64,000 nt of DNA, taken from NCBI RefSeq assembly GCF_022682495.2, contig NC_071387.1, positions 196,890,143 through 196,954,142 of the forward strand, in the 5' to 3' direction. The DNA is from Desmodus rotundus (Eukaryota; Chordata; Mammalia; Chiroptera; Phyllostomidae). This document shows, piece by piece, positions 1 through 12,918 of this stretch (position 1 is the stretch's first letter; every line of letters begins with the position of its first letter). Both the position numbers and the translations under genes were made by a program. The notes beneath the pieces were generated by a model. It worked only from the letters and a program-made list of their open reading frames with translations. It ran no database searches and was not told the origin of the DNA.

Positions 1-176
1 AAGACACAGGGAGAAGACTGCCATCTACAAACTGAGGAGAGAGGCTCTATAAGAAAACAACCCTTATGAAACTTGGATCTTGAATTTCTAACCTCCAGAA
101 TTATGAGAAAATAAACTTCTGTTATTTAAGCCACACGTTCTATAGTTCTTTGTTATGGTAGCCCTAGACAATTAAT
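1..176 (+). mobile_element. 3' end of a MaLR (MLT1/MST-like) LTR, cut by the window edge
   Basis: The stretch reads like the last part of a mammalian MaLR LTR. It has a block describing as gaagac-type GA-rich DNA, then 'cctccagaattatgagaaaataaact', a 'taagccac' box, and an end resembling 'tgttatggtagcccta'. The same ordered blocks recur in the more complete LTR at 17759-18108. The AATAAA at about 110 is the expected LTR polyadenylation signal. No internal retroviral sequence is seen. Subfamily is uncertain. Confidence 0.7.
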
Positions 177-1024
177 ATTTATTTATTTCAGTATGGAATC
201 ATTGGTTTCTAGTTTAGTTTATGGGACTTAATCCACTGTTGTCATTATTTATTTTGATGCTTAAAATGTACCAGATTTAGTTAGCGTGGTAAGTGTCCCC
301 TTTCAAAAGGACTCTTCTAAGCTTTGGCAGGTCTCAATTTTTCTTTGAACATTTCCTTGCTTTCTGGCACAATATTATTTCTCCTTCAGTCCTGGAGTTA
401 GATATTTCTGCAAGGAATAGTGATTGATGTTAGTGGAGGACAATAAGCAGACATTGAGATCTGTATGTTAAGTATGACCTTTGGTTCTAGGACTTCTGCA
501 AGCACAGCCAGGAAAATATGAGCATATTATGCACTCATCATAATCATTATTATAATAATAAATATTTTTAAATATATTTGTGTACATGTTAAAAAGTAAA
601 TTTGTATGGAATGGAACGGAAGATTGGGACACGCAGGAATGGATGGTAGGAAAGGACCAGGAAGAAAGAAGAAAAAATGGTTATAAAGAAGCAACTGTCT
701 GCATTTAAAAACAATTTATTTTTAAAGAGAAATAAGCCTCACTGAGATGACAAGTACATGTTTAAGTAGAGTATTTTCTATTTTTGTTACACAAAACAGG
801 AAAAGTGGCCTGGATAATGGTATATTTAATTCCCTGTATTACCATGTAGGGGAAGGGCTGGCTCACTCCTCCTTCTGCCATCGACCTCAGTACCCTGCCC
901 CAATCCTTAATTAACACCTTATCACCACCTTAAGAGTATAGTTAGTGAGGAATCTCTGGTTTTTCTGTGAATCTATTATGCAATCCAAGAAAGGCCCTCT
1001 GGTGGCACAGTAAAATGTTTATTT
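177..1024. other. unassigned AT-rich DNA
   Basis: No gene, RNA or clear repeat was recognised. There is a short A/T-only patch near 540-575 (TAA-type runs) and a purine-rich patch near 640-690. Stops are frequent in all frames. Confidence 0.5.
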
Positions 1025-1230
1025 CGCTTTTTAAAACTTTACTGAGAAATAATTTACCACAAAATGCACCCATTTAACAGGTATGTTCACTCTTTAAATA
1101 ACTGCCACAATTGTGAAAAACTCACAAGCTCCATAACAAACTGTAAGTCTTGTCTTTTCCTTCTAGTTCCTGTGTGCTATCACTATTTGGACTTTCTGCT
1201 CATATGACTACGCCTAGGCCACCCTGGCCT
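1025..1230 (-). mobile_element. L1M 3' UTR fragment, antisense
   Basis: The + strand reads 'tttactgagaaataatttaccac', then 'aaaatgcacccatttaac', then a 'ttgtgaaaaactcacaag' block. This is the reverse of the old mammalian L1M 3' region, in which a 'tttattgagatataattcac ... aaaatgcacccattt' series is common. It is heavily diverged. A second, longer copy of related sequence begins near 4735. Confidence 0.5.
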
Positions 1231-2419
1231 CTGTACTCTCAGGGTTTCTATATATCCCTGATCGCATACGGGTTCCTGAAAGCTCTTCGGAATCTTTTCT
1301 AGTTCAAAACAGCACCTGCAACACCCTCAGCAGCATTACTGAAGAATATACCTATGTTTATTAGGGATGCGCTATTACTACACTGCCAAGAATAAAAATG
1401 GATAAGCCTTTGTATCTTCACAAAAATCTAGAAGGTATTTTTTTTCTTCAGAGCTGGGATTGTGTGTGTATGGGAGCATGCACACACACATTCACATACA
1501 TGTACACACATTCACACACCTACATGCATTACAGAGGTGTAAAATTATTTGGAGCCATTTAAGCATTCATTACTTCTATTTCATTCACTACTCATTGTGT
1601 TTATTCAAAACTTATTTCACATTTGGCCTCTGCAATTCCCTTTCAAAAAATTAAATTATATCAGCAATGTCTAATGAGAAAAATCATAGACTCCCAAGGT
1701 TTGGGTATGTTACAAAAAATACACAAAATGCAAGAGCTTTTGTTCCTATCTACTGGCGAGTGTCTACTTTAAAAACCAGATCAAAGAACGTGTGTACCCA
1801 CTGGACTATGAATTCTTTTGTGTTTGTCCTTCTAAGAAAATCACTTTGGATGCTAAGCAATCTTAGATGACATAGCCAGTCCTCTGTAGACTTTCCCGTA
1901 ATCAGGGAGCACAGTCCTCAAACCTACGTTCTTGGACAATTACCTTGTCTAATGATCATTAAACAAATGCGTAGTGGTTGTCTGTAATGATAAGGGAATG
2001 AGGGCAAGAAGAATAAAATATTAGTACTGATCTCAAATTGATCAAGTTTAGTGGGGAGGATTGAAAATAATAATCCAGCATTCATGAAATGGGATAAATA
2101 GGGGGAAATAAAGAATGCTAAGTGCTGCAAGAAAAATGAGTAAGTTAAAAGCTTAGATGTGTCCGTGGGTACTATTTTCATAGTCCGTCTTTTCTGCTTA
2201 CGGTTTCTCCTTGCTTTTGGACCCTGCCTTCCATTCTCCCATTGGATTAATCAAGTTTTTTTTTTCCATCCTACTTTTTCCTCATGTTGTTTGGCAAGAG
2301 AGAGCGCTTCTGATTCTGCAATAACTATTCTTCTCTTCCATGGTGACAAGCCCTTTCAATCCTTCAGGCAGGCAAAGAGCTGTGCAAACACCCTACAATG
2401 CGAGTCCGTGTTGCTGAGC
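1231..2419. other. unassigned DNA with a short CA repeat
   Basis: No gene recognised. Positions 1479-1525 hold an interrupted CA-rich microsatellite (cacacaca, cacata and tacacaca units), preceded by a TG run at 1461-1470. The part near 1960-2150 may be an old L2-like remnant, but the match is too weak to call. Confidence 0.45.
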
Positions 2420-2715
2420 CTTCTGCCTAGTCTTGCCAAAGAGACTGGAAGTTTCCACCCCTTTTTGTCCTTTCAGAAGTTTTGCTGCATGGTCTATAGG
2501 TGGACTTTCGAACTGGAACCAATACCTCAAGCCATGAGGTACATTGTGAATGCTGGGAGACGGAGTGAGCGGAAGGGATGAGGAAGTCGGCCTCGTGGGA
2601 AAGCAGTAGCTCAGAGCATCCCAGCGGTGCCGAGCTGTCTAACCACAGACCTTCACATGAGGAAAAGAAACGGCTTCCTTGTCTAAGCCTTTGCCCCTTG
2701 TTGTTTCTCTTACCC
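2420..2715 (+). mobile_element. possible diverged MLT1-like LTR
   Basis: The right half has the block order 'ccccagcagtgc/gagctgtcta/cagaccttcacatga/gaaacggctt/ttgtctaagcc', which resembles the end of MLT1-type LTRs (agaaataaact, ttgtttaagccact). The observed bases are diverged. The segment is GC-richer than its surroundings and contains open frames on both strands that I regard as chance. An alternative is an unrelated GC-rich unique segment. Confidence 0.35.
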
Positions 2716-4734
2716 CCAAACACTCTTCGTTCCATCATCATCCTCACAAGGCGAGCCCTTCATCACAACTTTACCCCCTTCTGCTCCTTAACTCACCCTT
2801 TCTGCATTTTGTTTCTAGACTAGTATAAAAATGTGTATTCTCCTAAATGCTGTTTGTATAAAGCTGACTTCATTAATTTATCTGCTTAATATTGCCTTTG
2901 TATTTATTTTCTTGCTTCTGTATTCATCTACTCATCTTCCACGGAGTACATTTTTCCACAGTCACAGATAGTCAAGTAGAGATAAATTTGCTAAGTATTT
3001 ATTTAGCATCTTACTAATCATTCAAGTTATGAGATACAAAACATTTTATCTGAGGATAGAATTTATAAAAACAAATGTCTTTTTCTTTCATAGTTTTTAT
3101 AACCTGTGCATTTTTTTAATCCGAATACTGGTGAAAGTAATGCTGAAGTCAATCTAATTCTTATGGCTCTGTAGGTAATTAATGTCTGCACTCTCCGAGC
3201 TTTTAGGATATTCTCTTGGCCTTAAAAACAATTATCACAATGTTTTCCAATGTGTAAATTTTTTTTGGTTTCTTTCATTGTTTGTTTATTAACCTGATTG
3301 CTGCTCAATGAAGTTTTGATATCAGAGCATTCTATCTCCTTTTCATACTGGGAAACTAGCAGCTTTCACGACTGCAATAATTGCATTACTATTTTTATCT
3401 TTATTCTCTGCTCTGAAACTCTGCCAGAGAGAGATTGGCACCTCTGTATCTATCCTTCACTTTTCTTCCACTTTCCTTTTTACTTGCCATTTTATCCTAG
3501 TATGCTCGGGAAACTCCTCCCTCTAATTTTCCACATCATTAATTTTTGTTCAGCTATATGCATTCCACTACTTAACCCACCTATTAATTTTTTTTAATTT
3601 TAGTAATTATGTTTTTCATTTCCAAGATCTTCAATAAATTCTCTACTTAATTACAATTCTTTTCTTTGTAGAAGTGACACTCTAATTTAAATCTCTGAAT
3701 AAATATGTTGACCTTATTTCCAATGTCTATTTTCCTTGGACCTAACAGTTGGTTGCCTCCAATGGTCCTGGCACACACTCAGCGATTCGGTTGTTATTGA
3801 CTGAGAGCCCCTTTCTGCAGTTGTGAGTACCTGCCGGAGTGTGGGCTGTCACTGCTTATGGCTTCCACTCTGGTGAACAAAAATAAATACTCTGGCTCTT
3901 GTCTTCGGCTCTGTGAGAGGAAGAGATGGGTAAGATGTATTACAGGGTTTCATCTCAAAAGTTATTTTGGGTCTTAATTTCTCACAGCATTTCAACCACC
4001 CTAGGACACAGTACTGCCCATAAAACTCTGGAAAAATAAAAAAAATACACTCTAATATTTATTGACTATTTGTACCCCAAGTTCAATGTTATCCTCCAAT
4101 CAAACATACCTTTTCGCATATTCATATAACCGTACTGTTAGAGAGCTTTCAGAACACGTTCACGGAGGCCCCACAGAAACTCAGACATTGGATTTTGTGG
4201 GGAGTGATTCTATTTTCAAGAACAGGTGGCTACATTTTATGACAAATGGGTTACTTTTCCTTTGACAGTGCAGCTACTGGACAAAATGTAATACTTTTCT
4301 GGACACTCCACCTTAAAAACTTGGGCAAACTGTTAAAAAATGTGCTAACCACTTAATAGCTCCAAAAATTTCAAACTACTACAACATGAGTATGTTAAAC
4401 CCAAAAAATTTACTCTCACATTGCACATACGAGGAAATTTCAAAACACAGATAAACTAACAATCATCTCTTAATAGCAGTAGCTTTTCTTAGTTCGAGAG
4501 CAGAAAACTATATATACAAATATTGTTTATCAGTATAAACACTGGCCTTCATGTCTGTGGAATGTTTGCGTGAGAAAGTATGATTAAATGTTACATACCT
4601 TCACAGTAAGTAACATTGGTCTGTAACTAGTCCCTCTTTCTTAGTATCAGCATTACAGTTATAAATTAACTTCATCTCTTTATGTTCATCTAGAATTCCC
4701 CCTTCTTGTTTTTCTCTCCTTTTATGTTGAACTT
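2716..4734. other. unassigned AT-rich DNA
   Basis: No gene or confident repeat. Pyrimidine-rich tracts occur near 3440-3600, and a somewhat GC-richer patch lies near 3735-3930. The small open frames here have no recognisable motif. Confidence 0.45.
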
Positions 4735-6430
4735 CATCTTGTAAATAATCATATAAAATTTCACATAAATTAAAATGCACATTCTTAATACAGTATAGTT
4801 TGATGAGTTTTGGGTTGTCATACCAATTAAGAAATATTACATGTTCTTTATCCTGAAAAGTTCTCTCAGACTCTTTCTGTTTTCAACCAGCCACACCCCA
4901 ACAGAGTTATTTACTATTCTGATTGCTACTTCCATAACTAGATTCAACTGTCAAGAAAATTCATAGAAATAGAATCACAGAGGGTACTGTTTCTATGCCT
5001 TATTCTTTTGTCAGTATGTTATGAAATCAAGTCATAGTTTGCATATAACAGTAGTTTATTCCTTTTTATTGCTAAATGGTATACCACAATATTTATCCAC
5101 TTGTGTATTGATGGACATATATTTTGTTTTCCCCCAATTTTAGCTATTATAGATTCAGCCACTATTACATTCACCTGGAATCCTTTGTGCGGAGATGATT
5201 TGCTTTCTCTTGGGTAAATAGATATGAAAATTGCTGAATCAAATGGCAAATGTGTGGCAAAAGCTCCCAAACTGTGTTCCAGAATGACTGTTTTACTTGA
5301 TACTTTTAACAACTTGCTATTAAGCATCATTTCAAGTTCTTGTGGTCCATTTAAAGCTCTTTTTTAAATTATCCATTCAAATATTTTGCCCTTGTTTTAT
5401 TTTTTTCTGCCTTCTTATAACTAAGTTATATGAATTCATGACAGATTCTGGACTGCAGCCTTGGTCAGACATATGCATTGTGGGATTTCCTCTCAGTCCA
5501 CGAATTACGTTTTCATATTTCTAATGTTGCTTGTCTTTAAGGGATAATGTCTTTTTTGAATAATGTCGAATTTATATTGTTTTGTTTTTTTGTTGCCTAC
5601 CCCAAAGTCTCAAATATATGTTAGCCTCATAAACAATTTGAACTTTTTTTATTTTCTATTTTCTGAAAATGTTTATGCTAGGTTGGCATGATTTCCACTA
5701 AATGTTTGATAAAATCATCTAGGGAAATAAATTTTGCCTGAAATATTTTTGTGGGAATGTTTTTGATGGTACATTCAATTTCTTTCAGCATAGTATAGCA
5801 GTTCAAAATTCTAATTGTTTCATCAAGTTTGGTAAGCTGTACCTTTCAAGAAATAAGTCTATTTTCTAAGTCGTTGAATTTATTGTCATTAAGCTACACA
5901 TAATATTCTTTTACTATAATGCCAATATCTGAAGACTCCGTGATGGCATCCCGTCTCCAATTCCCGCTTTTGATCACTTGTGTTACCTATTTTATTTGTT
6001 AACATAAGAGTTGTTACTTCTCAAATCATTTTAAAGATACCCATTTGGCTTTATTATTTATATATTTCTTTAGTTGTTTTCTTGTCTTTTAAAAATAGTC
6101 TTTTATTTTATTTGTGTTTACTTGTTTTTCATTTCTAATTTCTTTAGGTATAATGTCAGAATATTAGTTTTTAAATGCCCTTTTCTAATACTTATATTTA
6201 AAAACATACTCTTTATGGACTGCTTTGAAACTGTAAAGATTGTTTATTTTCATGTGTTAATATATTTTTGTTTTGTCTTTGTGTTTTTATGCCTGTGCTT
6301 TTCCTTATTTTCCAAGTATTTGGTTATTTTGACAAAACTAATCTATTTCTATTTTAATTATATTTTACACAGAAAATGTGTTCCTTACTCCAATCTTTTT
6401 TAATGTATTGAGAGTGTTTTATGGCCCAGC
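4735..6430 (-). mobile_element. old L1M/HAL1 element, antisense and heavily decayed
   Basis: The + strand is strongly T-rich and reads as reverse L1. 'aaaatgcacattcttaatacag' and 'tttgatgagttttg' match the 3' UTR. The part near 4920-5330 carries 'agaatcacagagggtactgt', 'tattgctaaatggtataccacaat' and 'tgtgtattgatggacat', the reverse of the late ORF2 and 3' UTR. The rest to 6430 ('tcatttggctttattatttatat', 'ttttatggcccagcatatg') is reverse HAL1/L1M ORF2. There are many stops in the antisense frame, so it is a fossil. Internal boundaries are approximate, and more than one insertion may be joined here. Confidence 0.65.
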
Positions 6431-8764
6431 ATATGTTAATATTTATAGTAAGGGTTTGACACATTTTCTAACTTGGAGGAACATGAACCCCACAATCCAC
6501 TGACATGAGCAGGACCTGAAGTTTCTGGTCAGTTCTGTCAACTTTGTAGTGGCTCTTTGCCCCCTTCATTCTTTGAAGAATTGCTCCCCTGTGTACAAAT
6601 CTTGGATCATCCACAGTTTTGAGAGTTTACATGAGGTTGTGGAAGTTGTTCCTTTGCAGTTCCCTCATTTCTGGATTATCTCTCCTCATTTGTATTTTTA
6701 TATCAGTGCCCCAAACACCATCTTCTAACTGTTTATGCCAAAAACCTGCAAATTGCTGCTTGATTTCTAGCCATCTTGTACTATAGAAACAGTAAGGAGC
6801 TCTTCTCAGAGCAAAAGCTTTATAAACATAAATCTCCCCCAGTGTGAAGCCTTCTTTCAAGGGTCTAATTCCATTCTGCCTGCTCGTAATCTCCTGTTCA
6901 TTCTAATGAAAGCCTCCATAAAGCTTTCAATATGTTCGTAGTAACTTGTCAGGAGTTTATAATGGTTACTTGAGGTAAGATTAGTGTGATAAAAGCTCTT
7001 TTGCTTTTACTGAAATCAGAACTTCCACAATGAAAATATCTTCCTCCTAGCTAAAATAATGATGGATTAAAAATTTCAAACAAGTATAACCTTCAAAATT
7101 ATGCAATACAAAATATATTTAAACCTCCTTGAAGATAGTTTCACCTTCTCAGTTTTAACAGGTTTTTTTCTTTATATCACTTCTTGAATGGCCTAGGTTA
7201 AACAGAATCCTCTAAAATGTGTGTGTTTGAATATTTCCGGGTCCCCTATTTAGTGAGTGTATAGTACCCGTATAGAAATGTTGATATAACTGAGGAAAAA
7301 GCCTATCAATAAAATCATATAAATTAAATATCGCAAGGATGTGAAATGCATTGTAAATCCCAGCAAACTGACATTGAGTGGTGCTCTCGATAGATGACTG
7401 AGAAATGACAGTGTTTTGTCGAAGCAACTAGCAGGTCTGAAGCAATATTTGTTTTGGTGACCAAATCCCAAAACCTCGCTCATGGAGCCTCAATGACATC
7501 TTCTTAGGTAAGAAAAATCCAAGACATTGCCCTCAAACCAACAGTGAAGACATTTTTTTAAAATCATAGCAAGACTGTTTTTAAAATCTAAATTATGTAT
7601 ATGGCATATACTAGTACGAAATTACAATGCTGGTTAGCGATTTAGAATGCTCGATTTGTTTTTATCAATGCAGGGTTATATTTCAAAATGATAAAATAAT
7701 TTATTTCATGACACTCACAGAAATGTGCAAATTTTAAGGTTTAATCAAAAAATTTTAGCTTGAATGAATTTAGTTTCTGTATGCTCACCTTCTCCTGTCT
7801 TAAGTATGAGGGTGGGCTATTTCCTTCATGATGCAATGAAATATATAATTTAGATGAATAATCTTTTAAAAGTATAATAAGAAGTTTTATTAACAGTTGG
7901 AATATAACAGTATAGGGTCAAATATTCCCTCTGAAAAATGAAACATTCGCTTTTACACAAAAGTCTGTCCTTGGTACACCTACTCTGTCCAAGTGGGAAG
8001 TCCGTGCTTATTAAAATTTTTGATGTTTCATATCTCTGAATTATCTTGGTCAGTACAATTAAAATACACATAAAAACAAAGTTACAGAACAAAAACTTGG
8101 AAATGAAATGATATCATCTAAACCACCAAGAGGATCACAGACAGTTAATCCATTAATCAATCGCAGAAAATCTATTCTCTGGAGGTCAGCCACTAGTATC
8201 TTTCATTGAAAATTAGAAGTGTTCTTTTCTTTTACTGTCAATATATTTGGGCTAGTATCCCAAAATCCAGATCATGGATCATTTACTGCTTTGTTCTAAA
8301 AGGACATTCTGACCAATTTATATTGAAAAACACAACAGAACAAAGAGAGACGTTTTTCATTGCAACCTTTTACAGTCTTCTGTAATTCAGGTCCGTGCTG
8401 ATGCAGGATTAGCTAACAGAGGATTTACCGTGAGCCTGAAAAAGCATCAGCTTGTGCGATCCTCACATTCCCAGGGTCTTGAAAGGGCGCTTCCAATGTA
8501 TACACATGTCCACCTAGTTTTGAAAAATCTTCAAATGCAAGTGATTTTATTTACAATAGATCAACTCTATAGGTTTTTCTATGTTGACCTCTCAATTTAG
8601 CACTCATGCCTTTGGTTGCTGTTGGAGAAGCTGCAGGATGTTGTAGCAGTCAGGCTTAACACGTCATTGAGTTTAGGATATGGTATGTTTTGGGTTAGGG
8701 TGAGTGTCTATTTCCCCATACACAAACATGGAGCAGACAATGCTTTCTATTCCTATATATCACT
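6431..8764. other. unassigned DNA, possibly L1-flanking
   Basis: The stretch 6487-6870 has a 77-codon open frame on the - strand but shows no domain I recognise. It may continue the antisense L1/HAL1 before it. From 6900 on I see AT-rich unique sequence with no gene, RNA or clear repeat. Confidence 0.4.
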
Positions 8765-8875
8765 CACTGAGTGGACTAGTTTATATAGAAATATATTATA
8801 TATGTCATTTATATTTACATTATATTTACATGCTATATTACATATAACATATATTTATATATATTATATGGCAGG
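8765..8875. repeat. AT-rich low-complexity tract
   Basis: About 110 bases made almost only of ta, tata, ttta and ataca units, with no single repeat unit kept for long. This is a typical degenerate AT microsatellite. Confidence 0.8.
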
Positions 8876-10037
8876 GATATGGATTACTATTTATTCCTTT
8901 ACAGCCAACCAGAGGACCAAGATTGCTACAAAAAATATAAAATTATATTCCTAAAACAACAACATAATATTTGTCAACATCAATTTATTCATAAAGTAAT
9001 GAAAGTTGATTTGCTTCAGTGTTCTCACCAGAATCAGAGTCAAGAAGCCAAAGAGCAAACCAATTTACACACTTTACCTGCCACATGAATTGCCAAAAAA
9101 ATTATGAACCACTGAATATTCCTTAATATCAAGCATCATTGCGCTTGGCATTTTTGTGGTTGCCTCATGGGACCCTATCTTAATACCCCACCCTATAAGG
9201 GATACTTTTTATTCACTCTTTTAGATTATATTGGCTACTTCCACAGAAGTCAAATGGAGGCCAAAGTGATAGAAAGATACTATTAAACACTAAAAGTAAC
9301 GTTGAAAAACCTAAGAATTTACTTTTCAAAATGGGTCAGCAAACACAATTCACCTTTCAGTAGAATGGAGTGCTGGAGCCGGTCCCACTTGAAGAACCAT
9401 TAGCATCATCTTTGATTGTGGCGGTAATTAGACCCACAATCTATCCTGAGGTCCTACATCTGGTAAATTAGTTTCTTGACTGAGTTAGATTCTAGCATCA
9501 GCAAGGACAACAGAAGGCACTCCACGCCTCGGGGCATCTCATCTGGCCACTTCGCTTTGACCTGTGAACACAGACACAGTAGTGTCTTGTGCTTTCGCCA
9601 GCTGCCCAAATGTGGTTTTGATCCATGTGTGACCTTTACGAAGTTATTAAGGGTGAATGAGCAGTTAACAGGGGCTGGCATAGCTGGTTCATTACGTAAG
9701 TGACTGAGATCATCTGTAGAAGTGTTCTTTGAACTATCCCTGTGAATATCTCACTGCTTGAGGTGGAGGAGCAAGTTTTAAAATGACTATGAACAGTAAA
9801 TAATATTTAGTTGAAATATTCTTTATCATTATATCAACATACATAAACTGTCCACAGGAAATACAGGATAGTATATAAAAGTCTGCCAATATTACAGTGA
9901 GATTCCCAAGGAAAATGGTTATGTATCCTCTCTGATATTGGCAACATTCTTGGGAGAACAGAGAACCAATTCCAATGGCATCGTACTGTAATATTATCAT
10001 ACTGTTTTAATTTTTCAAAATGAAGAATGAGTGGAAG
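8876..10037. other. unassigned DNA
   Basis: No gene recognised. The part 9355-9700 is GC-richer, with overlapping 75-codon frames on both strands that mirror each other in position. Neither shows a motif or convincing splice sites, so I treat them as chance. Confidence 0.4.
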
Positions 10038-10042
10038 ATCTA

Positions 10043-10085
<43 letters not shown>

Positions 10086-10086
10086 A
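10038..10086 (+). repeat. (TATC)n microsatellite
   Basis: About twelve near-perfect TATC tetranucleotide units, followed after a short break by a decayed 'tctgtctat' piece. The tract is long and clean enough to be length-variable between individuals. Confidence 0.95.
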
Positions 10087-12726
10087 GGTCATCTGTCTAT
10101 AGGATATAGTGCTGAGAGTGCTGCCTCTTTGGTAAACTGTAGTTTCCAGAATTCTTCAATAGGCTTTAACACAATAATTTATTCATAGAGATGCCATGAC
10201 ATTGATCAGGAGATTCACTTATCCCAAGAGACTGCCACCAAATGGGCCCAGAATGAAGTATGAAATGGAAATCGAATACCTCGGGCTAAAGCCAGCTGCT
10301 TGTTATAAAGGACATGGGAATTATTCTCTTCAAAACTATTCGTGTTCTTTGCAAAAACAGACACTTTGTTGTACAGGCAACATTCCTTCCTCATGTTTAG
10401 CACCTCCTCCTGAATCAATCTGTGTTTGGAGTCTGGAACAATTTGTAGGTATCTAGAAGTAAAATCACATTTAGGCAATAGGGTTCTTGAACCCTGAAGC
10501 ATTTGGGGGAAACTCTACGATGAAAAACCTGAGTGAAACGTCAATTCTTGGTGTCGCAATCATAAGCAATTTTTTCTTGAAGGACACTTTCAATTAAGGT
10601 AATAATCTCTCTAGGCCACATCACCTGGACATAATTTTCATTCTAGTAGAGATAATGGGCAAAAAATCAATACCATTTTAGCTAACACCTGGCCCAAGGC
10701 TCACTGAACCAGGTGTATCATGGGATAATGGCTGTGACATGGCAGAGGCTAAGTTTGGTCTGGAGATGTCTTCATAATACAAAAGAAGTCTGGGCCTCAT
10801 AGGACAAGTGGATGGAGATCTAGGTGTCTCACAACCACCAGCCACGCACATGTATTAAATAGGCCATTCCAAAGAGAGAGTCGGAGCAATGAGTCATCTT
10901 TGACTGGTCAAGAATAACCTAATCAAATAGTGACATCTCTACAACTGCAACAATTACAATAATCTTGTCTTTGGAACCCAAAGTACGGCCAACATTGGAG
11001 CAAACTTGAATAACAGCTACTACCAAAGTTGTAAGATAGGGCATACGGAAGCAAAGCAAATGATTATGTGACGCCCCCTGTCCACCACAATGGTGTGCAA
11101 TGATCAACTTCTCTCGATTAGTCTTTCTCCTGTAAATACATAATAGGACCATGCTCCATATATATAGAAAGTTGTAAAAAGTCACCTGACCAGGAGCCAA
11201 AGGTTTCTGGAAGATATAGATCAATAAGGGGTTAGGTTGTAATTGCATTACTCATTTTCCCAATTAATACCACAAATTCATGGAGCCAGTGGCCCCTCAC
11301 ACCTAGTAGAAAATAAATACATTCTTACCAGCCACTCATAGCACATAACAATTGACTGCTGTTTACAACAAATGCAAGTTAGGGGAAAAAAATCATTAAA
11401 AGCAATAATCCTGAGGAAATAATTGACAAAAGGGGAGAAGACACATCCTGCCTGATGTCCTGCCAGACCCTCTCCTCACACGCAAGATCTCCCATATTTG
11501 AATATCTAGAAGTTGATATATTTTAACATAATTTTTATTTTTAGTTAGAAGTAGCATCAAATTTTCTTCTAAAAGTTAGATATTCGAGTAGACATTCTGA
11601 AAGAAAAATGAAATTTGCATTATAAGATGCTCAAAATCAGAATGTCTGCGACTGGAAACTATAAGACAAAAGTTCTTGCCATCTAGGAAAATATTCTTAG
11701 TACAGTTAACCATACCTTGTCATATACTCACCAGGGAATTACCAAGCTACCCTGTAGTAGAGAACGAGAACCATTACACCAAAGTGGAGAGATGGTAACA
11801 GCTACTCGGTGACCTCTGGGGTGACCAGATCATTTTTCTCCCATTTAAGAACTCTGTAGAACCAAAGGGATGAGGTGTCCTAACTAAACTGAAAAGAATT
11901 TTAATATCAGGTCTGCTGTCTAGGACATAAAACCTATTTTGTCACATGTGATCTTCTTTAGGAAATATCAAATGAAATAAAATTACAGTATTGGAGTTTG
12001 TAATAAAATAAAAACAAAGGAGAAAAAGTTCAAGATATATAGTATTTTTTAAATCCAACATGTTATGGATTATAAAATACAAGGAGATTTCCAAGGTAAG
12101 ACAAGCAAAAGCAATGTGCATCTTAAAGGCAATGAACTGGAAGCCAGAACCAGGCTTGCTGGAAATTTGCAGATGGATATCATATACAATTAAAACTTGT
12201 ATGTAGCATGTGCCTTCTGTATATCCGAAGCCTGAAGAATGAAGTTAAAGTATATATACTGTTTGGTTTCTGTTCCCATATTTGACAAAAGAGATTCCTG
12301 AATGTCCTGAAGAAAGGGACCCACTTCAGCAGGCAACAGAAATCCAGCTTTTCTGAAGGATTCTGTTAGAATAGTCCAGTTGGGCACTCTTTGCAAGCAG
12401 TGACTACATTTCTCCAAGAAATCCAAGTAGCAAGTGTCTAGAGATGTTAATATACATTGATGTATTGCCCAATTTGGGTATTTCTACTGATTATTTTATG
12501 TGCAAATAATCAAGTGAAACAAAGAATGATTTTTGATATGTAAGAAACATATAGTCACTTCCTGGAGCTTTTCAAGAAGCTAATGCAATAAGATAACAAA
12601 TAATGAATAATTATTATTTGACAGAGTTCGATGATTCTGCTTTTGTTCACTTATGCTCTTAACCCTAGAGATTCAAAGTTCTAACATTCATCCAAAGATA
12701 GTAAGTAACATTTATATGCTGGCTGT
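10087..12726. other. unassigned DNA
   Basis: No gene, RNA or confident repeat. The part near 10190-10500 is open on both strands (86 and 95 codons), but no family is recognisable and flanking splice signals are not convincing. The rest is ordinary AT-rich sequence. Confidence 0.45.
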
Positions 12727-12918
12727 TTTTTTTTTTTTATTGCTTTTCAAATACAGTTGTCTCCATTTTCCTGCCACCACTTTCCCCTGTCCTACCCACC
12801 CCCACCTCCCACCCTTAATCCTACCCCCATTTGGCTTTGTCCATGGGTCCTTTATACATGTTCCTTGACAACCTGCCCCCTTCTTTCCCCCTTTATCCCC
12901 CTCTCCACTCCCCTCTGG
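12727..12918 (-). mobile_element. bat L1 3' UTR tail, antisense and 5'-truncated
   Basis: It starts with a T-run (the reverse of the poly-A tail). The bat L1 3' UTR in reverse follows: 'cagttgtctccattttcc', C-rich 'acccacccccacctccc', 'gggtcctttatacatgttcc', and 'ctcccctctgg' at the end. The same sequence is found in sense at 13380-13565. About 190 bases remain. It touches the next L1 directly, so the two 3' ends point away from each other. All open frames over it are repeat shadows. Confidence 0.9.

Noticed and set aside
2159..2823. Overlapping + and - frames of up to 140 codons
   Set aside because: They overlap each other on both strands and lie partly in a probable LTR remnant. No protein motif.
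10038..10086. Regular repeats that might suggest a CRISPR-like array
   Set aside because: It is a simple TATC microsatellite with no spacers, and the window is vertebrate DNA.
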